A stretch of 48,562 nucleotides of DNA from Spongiibacteraceae bacterium UBA5047 (GTDB lineage Bacteria > Pseudomonadota > Gammaproteobacteria > Pseudomonadales > Spongiibacteraceae): the NCBI GenBank assembly GCA_002415025.1, contig DIBR01000071.1, forward strand, positions 54,816 through 103,377, in the 5' to 3' direction. Both the position numbers and the translations under genes were made by a program. Below are positions 7,641-16,514 of this stretch, in pieces. The notes under the pieces are model-generated. The model made no database searches. It had not been told where the DNA came from and saw nothing but the letters and a program-made list of their open reading frames with translations. Every line of letters begins with the position of its first letter. The first letter of the stretch is position 1.

Positions 7641-8417
7641 ATGACGCAATCAGCTCATGTCCTTACCGCCCAGAGCGGTCATGTTATGACCATCAACTGG
7701 AACCGGCCGGACAAAAAGAACGCCCTGACCCAGGAAATGTACGCTAGCGCCTCGCACGCATTACAGAGCGCAGCCAACGACCCTTCGGTTCGGGTTGTAG
7801 TTATCGGTGGCACACAAGAGTGCTTTACAGCCGGCAATGATCTGGCCGATTTTCTCAATAACCCGCCACTGGGGGACGATACGCCGGTAGCCCGGTTTTT
7901 GCGGACTATAGCCACATTTGAAAAGCCGCTGATTGCTGCAGTAAACGGAGTGGCGGTGGGTGTTGGCACCACGCTGTTACTGCACTGCGATCTGGTGGTA
8001 GCCGCCGACACTAGCGTGCTGAGCATGCCTTTTGTGAAATTGGGGCTTTGCCCTGAAGCGTCGTCCAGCTATTTGCTGCCCTTGCTCGGCGGGCATCAGC
8101 GCGCGTCTGAACTTCTGATGCTGGGTGAACCCTTTGACGCTCATACGGCAAAGGATTGCGGGATAGTAAACCGGATCGCGCCAGCAGAGGACTATCAGCG
8201 TGTCGCCCTCGATTTGGCTGAGCAATTGGCTGCGTTGCCACCTGCGTCTGTTCGTGCCACCAAGTCACTGCTCAAGCAGTCTCATTTGACAAATGTTGAT
8301 GCAAGAATGCGCGAGGAGGGAGAGATTTTTGGTCGGATGTTGACCCAGCCAGAGGCCATTGAGGCTATGTCGGCGTTTATGGAACGGCGCGCAGCTGACT
8401 TCTCCCGCTTCGGCTAG
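7641..8417 (+). CDS. Enoyl-CoA hydratase/isomerase family protein
   Basis: The 258-residue crotonase-fold protein starts at ATG 7641 behind AGAGGCAAG. The first oxyanion-hole region is QECFTAGNDLADF and the second is AAVNGVAVGVGTTLLLHCDLVVA. MPFVKLGLCPEASSSYLLP retains a glutamate at a position used in the isomerase-like members (PaaG, ECI type), whereas the usual hydratase Glu pair is not obvious. It probably acts on unsaturated acyl-CoA in fatty acid or aromatic degradation. It stands alone, with a converging gene downstream. Confidence 0.9.
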   Translation: MTQSAHVLTAQSGHVMTINWNRPDKKNALTQEMYASASHALQSAANDPSVRVVVIGGTQECFTAGNDLADFLNNPPLGDDTPVARFLRTIATFEKPLIAAVNGVAVGVGTTLLLHCDLVVAADTSVLSMPFVKLGLCPEASSSYLLPLLGGHQRASELLMLGEPFDAHTAKDCGIVNRIAPAEDYQRVALDLAEQLAALPPASVRATKSLLKQSHLTNVDARMREEGEIFGRMLTQPEAIEAMSAFMERRAADFSRFG

Positions 8418-8458
8418 GGACAAACCAACACTTCATCTTGAGGAAAGTTTGGGGAAGG

Positions 8459-8484
8459 TGCCCCGCTGCGGATGCAACGGGGCA
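8459..8484. terminator. GC-rich hairpin between convergent genes
   Basis: TGCCCCG (8459-8465) and CGGGGCA (8478-8484) form a perfect 7-bp stem with a 12-base loop between the hydratase stop (8417) and the stop of the converging H1-like gene (8491). Neither side has a T run, so it is at best a weak bidirectional terminator or an mRNA 3' stabiliser. Confidence 0.4.
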
Positions 8485-8490
8485 GGGTTA

Positions 8491-9174
8491 TCAGGACTGT
8501 GCGACCTGCGCTGGTGCGGGAGACGCCGCTGGAGCAGGGGCAGCCTTCTTGCGTGGCTTACGGCGCTTCTTCTGCTGAGCCGATTTCACGGCAGCGGCTT
8601 CGCTACGCGCGATATCCTTGGCTGCCTTTTTCTGAATGGCGGCAATTTGTTTGTCAGCTTTTGCTTGAATTTTGGCAACAGCTTTGGCCATGGCTGCATC
8701 AATCTTGGCTTCGGCATTTGCCACCACACGGGCTGCGGTAGTGGCTTTGGAAGCCATTGCCTGAACGCCTTTCAGCTGAACGCGAGCCTCTTTAACCAAC
8801 TTTTTCTCGGCTGACAGTGCTGCACGTGCATCGGCAACGGCAGTTCGGGCTTTTGCTGCAGCAGCCTTTTTTGCTGCGGTGGGTTTGGCTTTAGCCATCT
8901 CGCCTTTGGTTTTTGCTGCAGCTGAGGCTTTGGCCAGCTTGTCAGCGGCCTTATCGGCGCGTGCGGTCGCTTTGTCGAGTTGAGCCTGCGCTGCGGCAGC
9001 AGCCTTGTCATTGGTGGCAACTAGAGCGGCTACACGAGCGCTGGTTTTTGCGGGAGCTTTCTTCGCTACGGGCGCCTTTTTGGCTTTTGCAGTTTTAGGT
9101 GCGGTTTTTTTGGCAGGGGCTTTCTTGACTGGAGCTTTCTTGGATTTCACTACGGCTTTCTTCGGGCGAGGCAT
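8491..9174 (-). CDS. Lysine/alanine-rich histone H1-like protein
   Basis: The 227-residue protein is dominated by Lys and Ala. Residues 1-55 are repeats of AKK/PAKK type (KKAPVKKAPAKK), the middle (about 55-190) is Ala-rich with many charged residues and should form a long helix or coiled coil, and the end is KKRRKPRKKAAPAPAA. Eukaryotic-H1-like tails of this type occur in AlgP/AlgR3 of Pseudomonas and in HctA/BpH1-type proteins, and bind DNA by charge. The order is unusual in that basic tails flank both ends. Start ATG 9174 has AAAGGA 9 bases upstream. DNA binding is inferred from composition only. Confidence 0.75.
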   Translation of the reverse strand: MPRPKKAVVKSKKAPVKKAPAKKTAPKTAKAKKAPVAKKAPAKTSARVAALVATNDKAAAAAQAQLDKATARADKAADKLAKASAAAKTKGEMAKAKPTAAKKAAAAKARTAVADARAALSAEKKLVKEARVQLKGVQAMASKATTAARVVANAEAKIDAAMAKAVAKIQAKADKQIAAIQKKAAKDIARSEAAAVKSAQQKKRRKPRKKAAPAPAASPAPAQVAQS

Positions 9175-9462
9175 TTAACAATTCCTTTAGTTTGGAAAAA
9201 CGCGTGCATTTAACCTTGTTTAAAAAAAAATATAAAGAGGGTTAAGCGATGCAAACGCCAACTAGTGCAATTTAACCAGAAATAGTTTTCAGTTTTTCGC
9301 GAGAAAAACATCGCCTGCTGAGAAGGAGTGGTGACAGGCTACAACTGTCGAGCTTAGCCGCGATCGGTTTAGGGCAACCGCCACATCTCAATTGGCATAC
9401 GGTTCCATGTTATAGTGCCGCTCCTGAAACCATAGCGTCACGCTTTACATTGGGGAAAAGAC

Positions 9463-10677
9463 TTGTCGGCCAACCCGCAAAAATTTGACGTTGTTGTATT
9501 GGGGGCTGGTGCAGCCGGGCTTATGTGCGCGCTCACGGCCGGGCAGCGGGGTCGCAGGGTTCTGCTTGTTGAAAAAGCCAATAAGGTAGGAAAGAAGATA
9601 CTGATGTCCGGTGGCGGGCGCTGCAACTTCACCAATTACATCGTAGAACCCGACAATTACATCTCTCAGAACCCCCATTTTTGCATCTCCGCGTTGAAGC
9701 GTTATACCCAGTGGGACTTTATAGCCATGGTCGAACGCCACGGCATTTCCTATGAAGAGCGAAAGCACAGCCAATTGTTTTGCCTGAATTCGGCAAAAGA
9801 CATTCTGGATATGCTCCTGGCCGAGTGCGCAGAGGCAGGTGTAGTGGTGAAAACCCATTGCGATAATCTGCATTTTGACCTGCTGGATGGCGGGACCAAA
9901 TCGCTCGCTTTTGAACGGCAGGCGGAAAAAGAAACGGTTGTTTGCCATTCGCTGGTGGTCGCCACCGGCGCGCTTTCCATCCCGACCCTAGGCGGCAGTG
10001 ACTACGGTTATGCGCTGGCGGAACGCCTGGGTATTCCTCTGGTGCCCAGGCGAGCCGGTTTGGTGCCCTTTATGTTTAGCGACAGTACCAAGGCAATATG
10101 CGAGCGGCTTTCCGGTTTGGCTCTGGATGTTGCGGTGAGTTGCAACGGGCGCAGCTTTCGGGAAAACATGCTGTTTACCCATCGCGGGATCAGTGGCCCG
10201 TCCATGCTACAGATTTCAAATTATTGGTATCCAGGCAACGATATTGATATCGACTTGTTACCCGAGCTAAACGCGGTGGAATGGCTTCAGGAGTTAAAAC
10301 GGCGCGAGGGAAAAAGCCTGCTCAGAACACAGCTGAGCAGGCTGCTATCCAAAAGTCTGGTTGCCGAGTTACAGAACCTCTGGTGGCCGGAGCATGCTGA
10401 AAAAGCGCTGGCCGAGTTTAGCGATACTACCCTTGAGAACATCGGGCTCAAGCTGGGTTGCTGGCGCCTAAAGCCCTCGGCAACGGAAGGCTATCGTACT
10501 GCCGAAGTCACGCTGGGCGGCATCGACACTCAAGCGGTCAGCTCAAAAACCTTCGAGGCCAAAGCGGTACCCGGCCTGTATTTTGTCGGAGAGGTTCTGG
10601 ATGTGAGCGGTCATCTGGGAGGTTTTAACTTCCAGTGGGCATGGTCGTCGGGATTCTGTGCCGGCTCATATGTTTAG
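9463..10677 (+). CDS. BaiN/HI0933-family NAD(P)/FAD-dependent oxidoreductase
   Basis: The 404-residue flavoprotein starts at TTG 9463 behind GGGGAAAAG. The FAD-binding Rossmann motif is VVLGAGAAGLMCALTAG, followed by the family signature KKILMSGGGRCNFTN. THRGISGPSMLQIS and the C-terminal GLYFVGEVLDVSGHLGGFN are hallmarks of the HI0933-like (YhiN/BaiN) family. Family members are cytoplasmic flavin reductases of mostly unknown physiological substrate. It is a single gene with no obvious partner. Confidence 0.93.
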   Translation: MSANPQKFDVVVLGAGAAGLMCALTAGQRGRRVLLVEKANKVGKKILMSGGGRCNFTNYIVEPDNYISQNPHFCISALKRYTQWDFIAMVERHGISYEERKHSQLFCLNSAKDILDMLLAECAEAGVVVKTHCDNLHFDLLDGGTKSLAFERQAEKETVVCHSLVVATGALSIPTLGGSDYGYALAERLGIPLVPRRAGLVPFMFSDSTKAICERLSGLALDVAVSCNGRSFRENMLFTHRGISGPSMLQISNYWYPGNDIDIDLLPELNAVEWLQELKRREGKSLLRTQLSRLLSKSLVAELQNLWWPEHAEKALAEFSDTTLENIGLKLGCWRLKPSATEGYRTAEVTLGGIDTQAVSSKTFEAKAVPGLYFVGEVLDVSGHLGGFNFQWAWSSGFCAGSYV

Positions 10678-10995
10678 CCGTTTTTCCTCCTAGTCAGCCC
10701 CTTGCTCTCGCCGTGCTGAGCAAGCACGCGTCATAACAATTCGCCTGCAGGGCAGGCTCCCACAGATGCGGGTCGTTGCTGACGAAGGGTTGTAGGCCTG
10801 ATTAAGCGAAGCGTATTAGGCAATTTCACGATGCCCGCAACGCCGCGCTTATGCGGGCCTACGGCAAAATGTCTGAACACCAACAAGAAGAGGCCCTGGA
10901 ATTCACTGCCCGGCGGGAGCCCGCAGGCAGGCTCTCGCGGTGAGCATTGTAGGAGCTGGCCTTGCCGGCGAAAAAGGCCAGCCCCACACTTCGGG
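10678..10995. repeat. Intergenic cluster of REP-like palindromes
   Basis: This gene-free stretch between two convergent genes holds several palindromic modules. At 10792-10824 is module B (GTAGGCCTG ... TTAGGCAAT) and at 10833-10862 module A (GCCCGCAACGC ... TTATGCGGGCC), matching the 81-bp array at 1861-2103 but in the order B then A. At 10916-10933 GAGCC/GGCTC forms a short hairpin. At 10949-10985 is a different element, TGTAGGAGCTGGCCTTGCC followed by GGCGAAAAAGGCC, of the kind scattered through Pseudomonas-like genomes. No coding sequence is supported here. Confidence 0.7.
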
Positions 10996-12285
10996 CTATC
11001 GCGCGATGGAGAACATGTCTGGTGGCAGCTCGGTGGGGCGCCGATCTACCAGGTTGGCAAGGTGCACTGCCGATCCGCAGGCCTGCGTCCATCCGAGGTA
11101 ACCATGACCGCTATTAACATAAAGGCCCGGGATGCGAGCGGGCCCGATGTAAGGCCGGCCATCAACGCTCATAGGCCGGAAACCACACCAGGGCGTTACC
11201 CGTTCCGGGTTAATTCTTGCCCTCACGTCGGGGTAGGTTGCTGCCAGCAAATCTATCAGGTTTTCGATTCGCGCGTTGCTCAACACCGGTTCGGCTTTGC
11301 GGGTGAACTCTGCGGTACCTGCAATGCGCAAGTTGTTTCCCAGCGGGTTGACCACAGCATGCATGGCCTGGTTAACGACGGCAATACCGGGTCGTGTTTG
11401 CGCCGGCAAGTGGCTAACATCAACGGTAATTGAATAGCCTTTTACCGGTCGAACGGGGAGTTTAACGCCGAATTCCCGCAACAGGTCCGGCGTGTCGTTT
11501 GCGGCGCAAACGACTGTGGCATCTGCTGAGTACTCCTTATCGCCGACCCTTACTCCTTTCACACGCCGGTCTTGTTGTATAAAGCGGGTAACCGATGAAC
11601 CGAGATGGATTGTGCCCCCGTTCTCGACAAACCGGGCACCCAGCGCGCGGGTGAAAGCACAGGCGTCACCCGCGGCATCGTCCGGGTAGTAAATGCCGCA
11701 GGCAATATTGTTCGCAATCGGCGTCAGGGCTGGCTCTTTATCGAGTACTCCCTGGCGGTCAAGAAACTCGCTGCGCGAACCAAAATGCTCCAGCATGCCC
11801 ACAAGCTGCCGGGAAAATTCGGCAGCTTTCTCCGAATCGAAGATTTTGATATTTCCGTATGATTGCTCGTTATCGTCGCCTCGAAATCTGAAGTCACAGT
11901 CAAGGGCAAGCTCACGCACCCATTCGCACGTGTGTTTAATGGATGCAATGCAGAGTTGATGGCTGGCTTGCGCATTGGCACGAAAGCGCCCTGGGGTAGA
12001 CTGAGCCAGAAAGCGCAGGCCCCACAGGGACATGCCCGGCACCGCATCCAGATGGAGCTTCATGGGTGATTTTGGATTAAAAAACGAGGCAATGAGGTCT
12101 TTCCATACCCCCGGCGCATTCCAGGGTTCGCACATACCGCCGCTTAGCAAACCGCCGTTGGCGTGGCTGGTCTCCAGCGCAAGCGCATTGCGCGCCTCAA
12201 ACAGCTCTACGCTGTGCCCGCGCCTGAGCAGCTCCCAAGCCGTGGAAACCCCGATAACGCCGCCGCCGACAACAATAATTCGCAT
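10996..12285 (-). CDS. D-amino acid dehydrogenase (DadA-like FAD oxidoreductase)
   Basis: The 429-residue protein starts at ATG 12285 behind GGGAGGAAA; an in-frame extension upstream lacks a ribosome site and would displace the FAD motif from the N-terminus. Residues 1-30 are the dinucleotide fold (VVGGGVIGVSTAWELLRRG, then an acidic strand end FEA). SHANGGLLSGGMCEPWNAPG and RPVKGYSITVD followed by a C-terminal GHGYLGWTQACGSA are typical of DadA. It would oxidatively deaminate D-amino acids at the inner membrane, passing electrons to quinone. No alanine racemase gene is adjacent, so the dadAX pairing is absent. Confidence 0.88.
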   Translation of the reverse strand: MRIIVVGGGVIGVSTAWELLRRGHSVELFEARNALALETSHANGGLLSGGMCEPWNAPGVWKDLIASFFNPKSPMKLHLDAVPGMSLWGLRFLAQSTPGRFRANAQASHQLCIASIKHTCEWVRELALDCDFRFRGDDNEQSYGNIKIFDSEKAAEFSRQLVGMLEHFGSRSEFLDRQGVLDKEPALTPIANNIACGIYYPDDAAGDACAFTRALGARFVENGGTIHLGSSVTRFIQQDRRVKGVRVGDKEYSADATVVCAANDTPDLLREFGVKLPVRPVKGYSITVDVSHLPAQTRPGIAVVNQAMHAVVNPLGNNLRIAGTAEFTRKAEPVLSNARIENLIDLLAATYPDVRARINPERVTPWCGFRPMSVDGRPYIGPARIPGLYVNSGHGYLGWTQACGSAVHLANLVDRRPTELPPDMFSIAR

Positions 12286-12474
12286 AAAGTCGATTTCCTC
12301 CCGTTGGCCATTGCTGCACGCAAAAAGCCGCAATCTAAAAATAGGCAATGTCACCAATTTCTACAAATACGCCCGCCGGTATCAAGTGTGGTGCTCTGCA
12401 CAAGGAATAGTTGGCAAAGTGCAGTATTGAGGGATTTTATATAGCCGGAAGTGTGTGACTTGTTTAGCCGAGCT

Positions 12475-13560
12475 TTATCGACTCAGCCTGCGAGTCATAT
12501 CAGGCCAGAAGAGAATTGTGCATGCAATGAGAAAATGCAGGGCGTGGACATACCATATCCCCTGTATTCCTAAAGAAATATTCCCCTCCATGGCGTATGC
12601 ATGAGCAGAATTCAACATAACCAGGTAAGCCATGTAGAGCAGTATCGCGGGCAACAGTTTTGCGTATCGACCGCTACGCGGACTGGTTCGCGATAGCCCA
12701 ATAGCCATGATGGAGGCGATAGGAACAATAAAAGCCAGAGAGATTCGCCATTGTAAGGCTGCATGATGTTCGGGATTGTCGGACCGATATAGATCAATGC
12801 TATCGAGTCCGTCCTTAATATTTCTGAGGCGATTGACGGGGTTGTCCTCTATATACTGGCCGTAATGTGAAAATCGGGCTATTTGAAAATCAAGACTTCC
12901 CGGCTCACCGACAACGCGATAGCCACTATCGAGCAACAGGTATTGTTCACCCGAAGCCGCATCTTGACCCAGCTTACCGCGCTCGGCGTTTATCACCGTG
13001 TACAGAATTCGACCGTTGTCCAGTCGTACGGGACGGGAAGTGAAGACTCCTGTCATTTCCATATTGTCTGGCGAATATTCCTCAATAAATGTCGTACGGC
13101 CGGAAGAAGGGTCTAGTCTGAATTTGCCGCCAACGGCCGAGTATGTTGCGCGTTTGTTCTCTTTTATCAGGGCTTCATACTGGTTGAGACTTTTCGGCGT
13201 GATATACAGGCTTAAAGACGCCGTAATCAAGCTGATGACCGCGATAGGCAGTCCCGAAAATTTAAGCAGGCTGACCGGGCCGAGCCCGCAAGCGTTCATC
13301 ACGGTGACTTCAGAATCGGTGTATAAGCGGCCGAATGCCAGCAGAAGACCAATAAAGAATCCCAGCGGTAGAAGTAGCTCGAGAAAATTGGGAATACGCA
13401 AAAGAATCAGTAAAAAAAGGGAATCCGCGGACAGGTCACCTTTCGATATCTCGGCCAGATAACGAACAAAACGGGATGACAGTACGATTAGAAGCAGCGT
13501 GGTAGTGACAGCGGCGGTAGTTTTCAGCGATTCGCTGCCGATGTAGCGATGCAAGATCAT
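12475..13560 (-). CDS. LptF/LptG-family LPS export permease, extra copy
   Basis: This 361-residue protein has the LptF/G architecture: three N-terminal membrane segments, a periplasmic beta-jellyroll (about residues 130-265, with TTFIEEYSPDNMEMTGVF and GYRVVGEPGSLDFQIARFSHYG) and three C-terminal segments. The opening MILHRYIGSESLKTT and the stretch LYTDSEVTVMNACGLGPVSLL are like LptF (YjgP), whose partner is LptG with the LptB ATPase. Normally lptF and lptG are adjacent, but here only one gene is present, 12 bases after dgkA at the end of an EptA-PAP2-DgkA operon. It may form a dedicated half-permease for modified lipid A or another lipid; that role is inference. Confidence 0.85.
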   Translation of the reverse strand: MILHRYIGSESLKTTAAVTTTLLLIVLSSRFVRYLAEISKGDLSADSLFLLILLRIPNFLELLLPLGFFIGLLLAFGRLYTDSEVTVMNACGLGPVSLLKFSGLPIAVISLITASLSLYITPKSLNQYEALIKENKRATYSAVGGKFRLDPSSGRTTFIEEYSPDNMEMTGVFTSRPVRLDNGRILYTVINAERGKLGQDAASGEQYLLLDSGYRVVGEPGSLDFQIARFSHYGQYIEDNPVNRLRNIKDGLDSIDLYRSDNPEHHAALQWRISLAFIVPIASIMAIGLSRTSPRSGRYAKLLPAILLYMAYLVMLNSAHAYAMEGNISLGIQGIWYVHALHFLIACTILFWPDMTRRLSR

Positions 13561-13572
13561 AATCTGGCTGGC

Positions 13573-13953
13573 TTAACCGGCATGATCAAGAAGAATGCAA
13601 ACCCAGGAAATCAGTGCGGTGCCAATGGCCAGAAATACCGCAGCTGAACCGTAGTCCTTAACTTTGCCAAGTTGTATGTCGTAGTCGGTTGATATTCGGT
13701 CTGCAAGCGCCTCAAGTGCAGAATTCAGAATTTCTACTATCAAGACCAGCGAGATGCTTCCGAAAAGAATAGCTCGCTCGGAGGCGGATAAGTCAAGATA
13801 GACAATAGGTGCGAGCAATGGAATAGCTATCAGGAGCTCCTGGCGGAATGCTGTCTCCGTTCTAAAGGCTGTGCTGAGCCCCTGATAAGACCATCGGAAT
13901 GCATAGAGAACGCGCTGAATGCCCGATCTCTGATAATAGGAAGCCGATTTCAT
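13573..13953 (-). CDS. dgkA: Diacylglycerol kinase
   Basis: The 126-residue protein matches DgkA in length and motifs: RVLYAFRWSYQGLSTAFRTETAFRQE at the N-terminus (with the ATP-binding glutamate in the FRTETAFRQE part), three membrane helices, and the catalytic EILNSALEALADRI followed by GKVKDYGSAAVF. It phosphorylates diacylglycerol to phosphatidic acid in the inner membrane. It is packed between the PAP2 and LptF-like genes in the pEtN-transferase operon. That fits recycling of the diacylglycerol left after phosphoethanolamine is removed from phosphatidylethanolamine. Confidence 0.96.
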   Translation of the reverse strand: MKSASYYQRSGIQRVLYAFRWSYQGLSTAFRTETAFRQELLIAIPLLAPIVYLDLSASERAILFGSISLVLIVEILNSALEALADRISTDYDIQLGKVKDYGSAAVFLAIGTALISWVCILLDHAG

Positions 13954-13967
13954 AGCGATAAAATTCC

Positions 13968-14666
13968 TCAGATGGATGGGTTTTTGACTGGTGAAATGCT
14001 TGAAGGGTTAACGTAGTAGTTCAATACGCTGATCACGATCGCCGAGATTTCCATTGAAACCAGAGTATGGCTAAGAAAGTGATCACCTATCGCCATCTTG
14101 TAGAAGCCCATCAGCCAACCCAGTAGGGCCGCTGATAGAAATGCACCGATCTGATGGCGCCTCTTCCGAAACAACAAGGCAAGTGACATAAAAGCGAACC
14201 CCCCGCTGGCGTGGCCTGCAGGGAAACACCGTTGGCGGCGCGTCGGCATTGCATTAGAGGGGTAGGCTTCAAACAGCCGCACGTAGGGTATATCGCCGCC
14301 AAATTCCGTTAGCGCTCGCGGACAGGCGATATTCGTAGTGGATTTGAGAGCCAGTATTGTCGTTGGAGCAAGTAGCAAGGATAGCAGCACAACCTTAAGC
14401 GCTTTGCGGTGTGAGGTTAAACCGCACACTTTTGTGGAAAGAAAAAACGCGGTCAGCAGCAAGGCTGCTCCAAAAAAGAGAACAAGTTTCAACCCGCTGT
14501 AGAAAATGGTGTTCAGCAAGTCGTTGTCGCGATTTATCAGCCACCTGTCCGACTCGGAAAAATACAACAACTGCTGGGTCGCGACGTCAATGTGTGTTGC
14601 CTCAAAGAGCAGAAGCGTGACTACAAGTGAGAAAAACCAGAACGCCGGATTTCGGTTAAAAGGCAT
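13968..14666 (-). CDS. PAP2-family membrane phosphatase
   Basis: The 232-residue protein has about six membrane segments and the three PAP2 acid-phosphatase motifs: KSTTNIACPRAL, FPAGHASGG, and a third motif near MAIGDHFLSH with the catalytic His. Family relatives include LpxE/LpxF (lipid A phosphatases), LpxT and undecaprenyl pyrophosphatases. It overlaps the end of the MCR/EptA-like gene by 11 bases, so the two are translationally linked. A pap2 gene also accompanies mcr-1 on plasmids. Whether it dephosphorylates lipid A or another lipid cannot be decided from sequence. Confidence 0.9.
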   Translation of the reverse strand: MPFNRNPAFWFFSLVVTLLLFEATHIDVATQQLLYFSESDRWLINRDNDLLNTIFYSGLKLVLFFGAALLLTAFFLSTKVCGLTSHRKALKVVLLSLLLAPTTILALKSTTNIACPRALTEFGGDIPYVRLFEAYPSNAMPTRRQRCFPAGHASGGFAFMSLALLFRKRRHQIGAFLSAALLGWLMGFYKMAIGDHFLSHTLVSMEISAIVISVLNYYVNPSSISPVKNPSI

Positions 14667-16374
14667 TGGCGACGCTCGTATTGTTGTCGAGAGTTTTGTA
14701 GAGCAATTTCGAGGCGCCGACTAGCGTATCGGATTTAACGCCAAACATGTCCAGCAACGTGAACGAAACCTCGTCATGTGAGAAGGGGAGTGATCGCCGG
14801 GCGTCGAAATTGCTCATATCAGCTCCGGAACGGTCGCCCAACCAGACAATTAGCGGGATGTGCTTTTGCTCCTCGGGTGCAATCGCAAAGGGCAGGCCGT
14901 GAAGATAAACGCCATTTTCTCCCAGTGACTCACCGTGGTCACCTACGTAAATGAGCGTGGTGTCGTAGCGGTCCTGATATTGCTTCAATATTTCAATTGT
15001 TTCAGCTAGAAAGTAATCCGTATAAAGAATGCTGCTGTCGTAAGCATTCTGTATTTCCTCATGCGAGCATTTCGCCAATTCCGTGCTGTTGCAGGCAGGT
15101 GTAAACCCCTGGAATGTGGCCGGATAGCGTCTCGCATAAGCAGGACCGTGATTTCCCATTTGATGTAACACAATCAACGTATCGCCTTCCCGACTATCGA
15201 TATAGTCGGGAAGGCCGCTGAGCATGCCAATATCCCGGCATTCGGTATCGCAAGCCGGGTTATTGTCAGGATTTCGATAATCCTCATAAGGTACCCGCAA
15301 CGCCACGCCCTTTGAATCGGAGTTGTTATCGCGCCAAAGCACACTTACTTTCAGCCTCTGTAGAACGTCCAGAACATTTTCGGTATAGGCGGCTTCGGCG
15401 TGGTCAAACTCCTGTCGTGGTGTTATCGAAAACATGCAGGGCAGGGAATAGGCGGTCGACGTGGCACACGAGGTTACGTTGTCGTATGAATACAGGTTCT
15501 CTGTTTTTGAGGTCCTGGGGTTGGTAGGGCGGTGGTATCCGTTAAGAGAAAAGTGATCCGAGCGGACGGTTTCGCCAACAACCAGTACAACAAGTTTGGG
15601 GATGGTTCCGCGAATTCTATGGGCATCTTCGAGAATAGGCTGAAGTTCGTGATCTCCCGCCTCTGTAGAACCTGCAACCTTAATTGCCGAGTAAAGCGGA
15701 TAAAAGGGTATCTGATAGTATCTGATTTCCTTGTGCTCTCTGAAAAATATGGCATAGCGATCACTAAAGACAAAGAGCGATACAGTCACCATCCCAAGAC
15801 TGGCGACGATGGTGATACATCGCGCCATCAGGCTGGCTTGCCACGGTGACGATTTGATTCGAACCCGGTAAATTGCGGCGGCGGGGATCAACCCGAAAAC
15901 GGCTACAAAGACGATCAGTTGTGCGTTGACAAGCTCCAGGGCTTCCTTGCTGTCTGTCTGTAGAATGCTGGCAATGATTTCATCGTTGAACACCACTCCG
16001 TATGACAAGGAGAAGTAGGAGATCGCTACGCAGGCCACCACCATGAAAGCGAGCAGGGCTTTCGCATTAAATCGCCATACTATAGCTGATAGCAGCAAGC
16101 TGTTGAGTCCCCAGCTAAGGGCCACGGTTGAGCCCAAAAACAGCGTGTTTTCCCCGTTGAGGGGATAGATCGCAAGAAGATGGCTATAAAAAGCCGCATT
16201 ACAGATCAGGCTGATATACAGAGACGAGACGGCAATAAGTGCGTATAGCCCCATCGTTATTCCCGACTTTTGGTAATCCGGTAAGCCGGATGTGGAACCG
16301 CTCGAGTTGCTGCTGTCACCGACTGGCGATAACAGGCGCCGGACAAATTTTGCGCTGATGGGTTTGGAGTTCAT
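14656..16374 (-). CDS. eptA: Lipid A phosphoethanolamine transferase, EptA/MCR-like
   Basis: The 572-residue protein has five predicted N-terminal membrane helices (about 40-205) and a periplasmic sulfatase-fold domain. Catalytic and zinc residues of EptA/MCR are present: Glu268 (VVGET), nucleophile Thr307 in CATSTAYSLPC, His408 region HQMGNHGPAY, and Asp479-His480 in GDHGESLGENG. Cysteines at 303/313, 375/379 and 428/436 match the disulfides of MCR proteins, and LWRDNNSDSKGV is the MCR-type stretch. The first ~35 residues form a Ser-rich cytoplasmic extension. It transfers phosphoethanolamine to lipid A, which gives polymyxin resistance in known relatives. It heads the eptA-PAP2-dgkA-lptF operon. 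Confidence 0.93.
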   Translation of the reverse strand: MNSKPISAKFVRRLLSPVGDSSNSSGSTSGLPDYQKSGITMGLYALIAVSSLYISLICNAAFYSHLLAIYPLNGENTLFLGSTVALSWGLNSLLLSAIVWRFNAKALLAFMVVACVAISYFSLSYGVVFNDEIIASILQTDSKEALELVNAQLIVFVAVFGLIPAAAIYRVRIKSSPWQASLMARCITIVASLGMVTVSLFVFSDRYAIFFREHKEIRYYQIPFYPLYSAIKVAGSTEAGDHELQPILEDAHRIRGTIPKLVVLVVGETVRSDHFSLNGYHRPTNPRTSKTENLYSYDNVTSCATSTAYSLPCMFSITPRQEFDHAEAAYTENVLDVLQRLKVSVLWRDNNSDSKGVALRVPYEDYRNPDNNPACDTECRDIGMLSGLPDYIDSREGDTLIVLHQMGNHGPAYARRYPATFQGFTPACNSTELAKCSHEEIQNAYDSSILYTDYFLAETIEILKQYQDRYDTTLIYVGDHGESLGENGVYLHGLPFAIAPEEQKHIPLIVWLGDRSGADMSNFDARRSLPFSHDEVSFTLLDMFGVKSDTLVGASKLLYKTLDNNTSVANAF

Positions 16375-16514
16375 TGCTACCTGTAAGACCGTGTTTTCTA
16401 CTCAATGGCGCCAGGTCAGCACGCATTTTCTGAGGCTGGTTGACGAAGCGACTAGCCAGTCGAGCTATTCACACGACCGCCGGTCAACAGTAGCAATTGC
16501 AATGTAGCCAAGGT

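Noticed and set aside
10831..11433. 200-codon plus-strand frame running from the repeat cluster into dadA
   Set aside because: It spans REP-like repeats and the antisense of a well-supported DadA gene.
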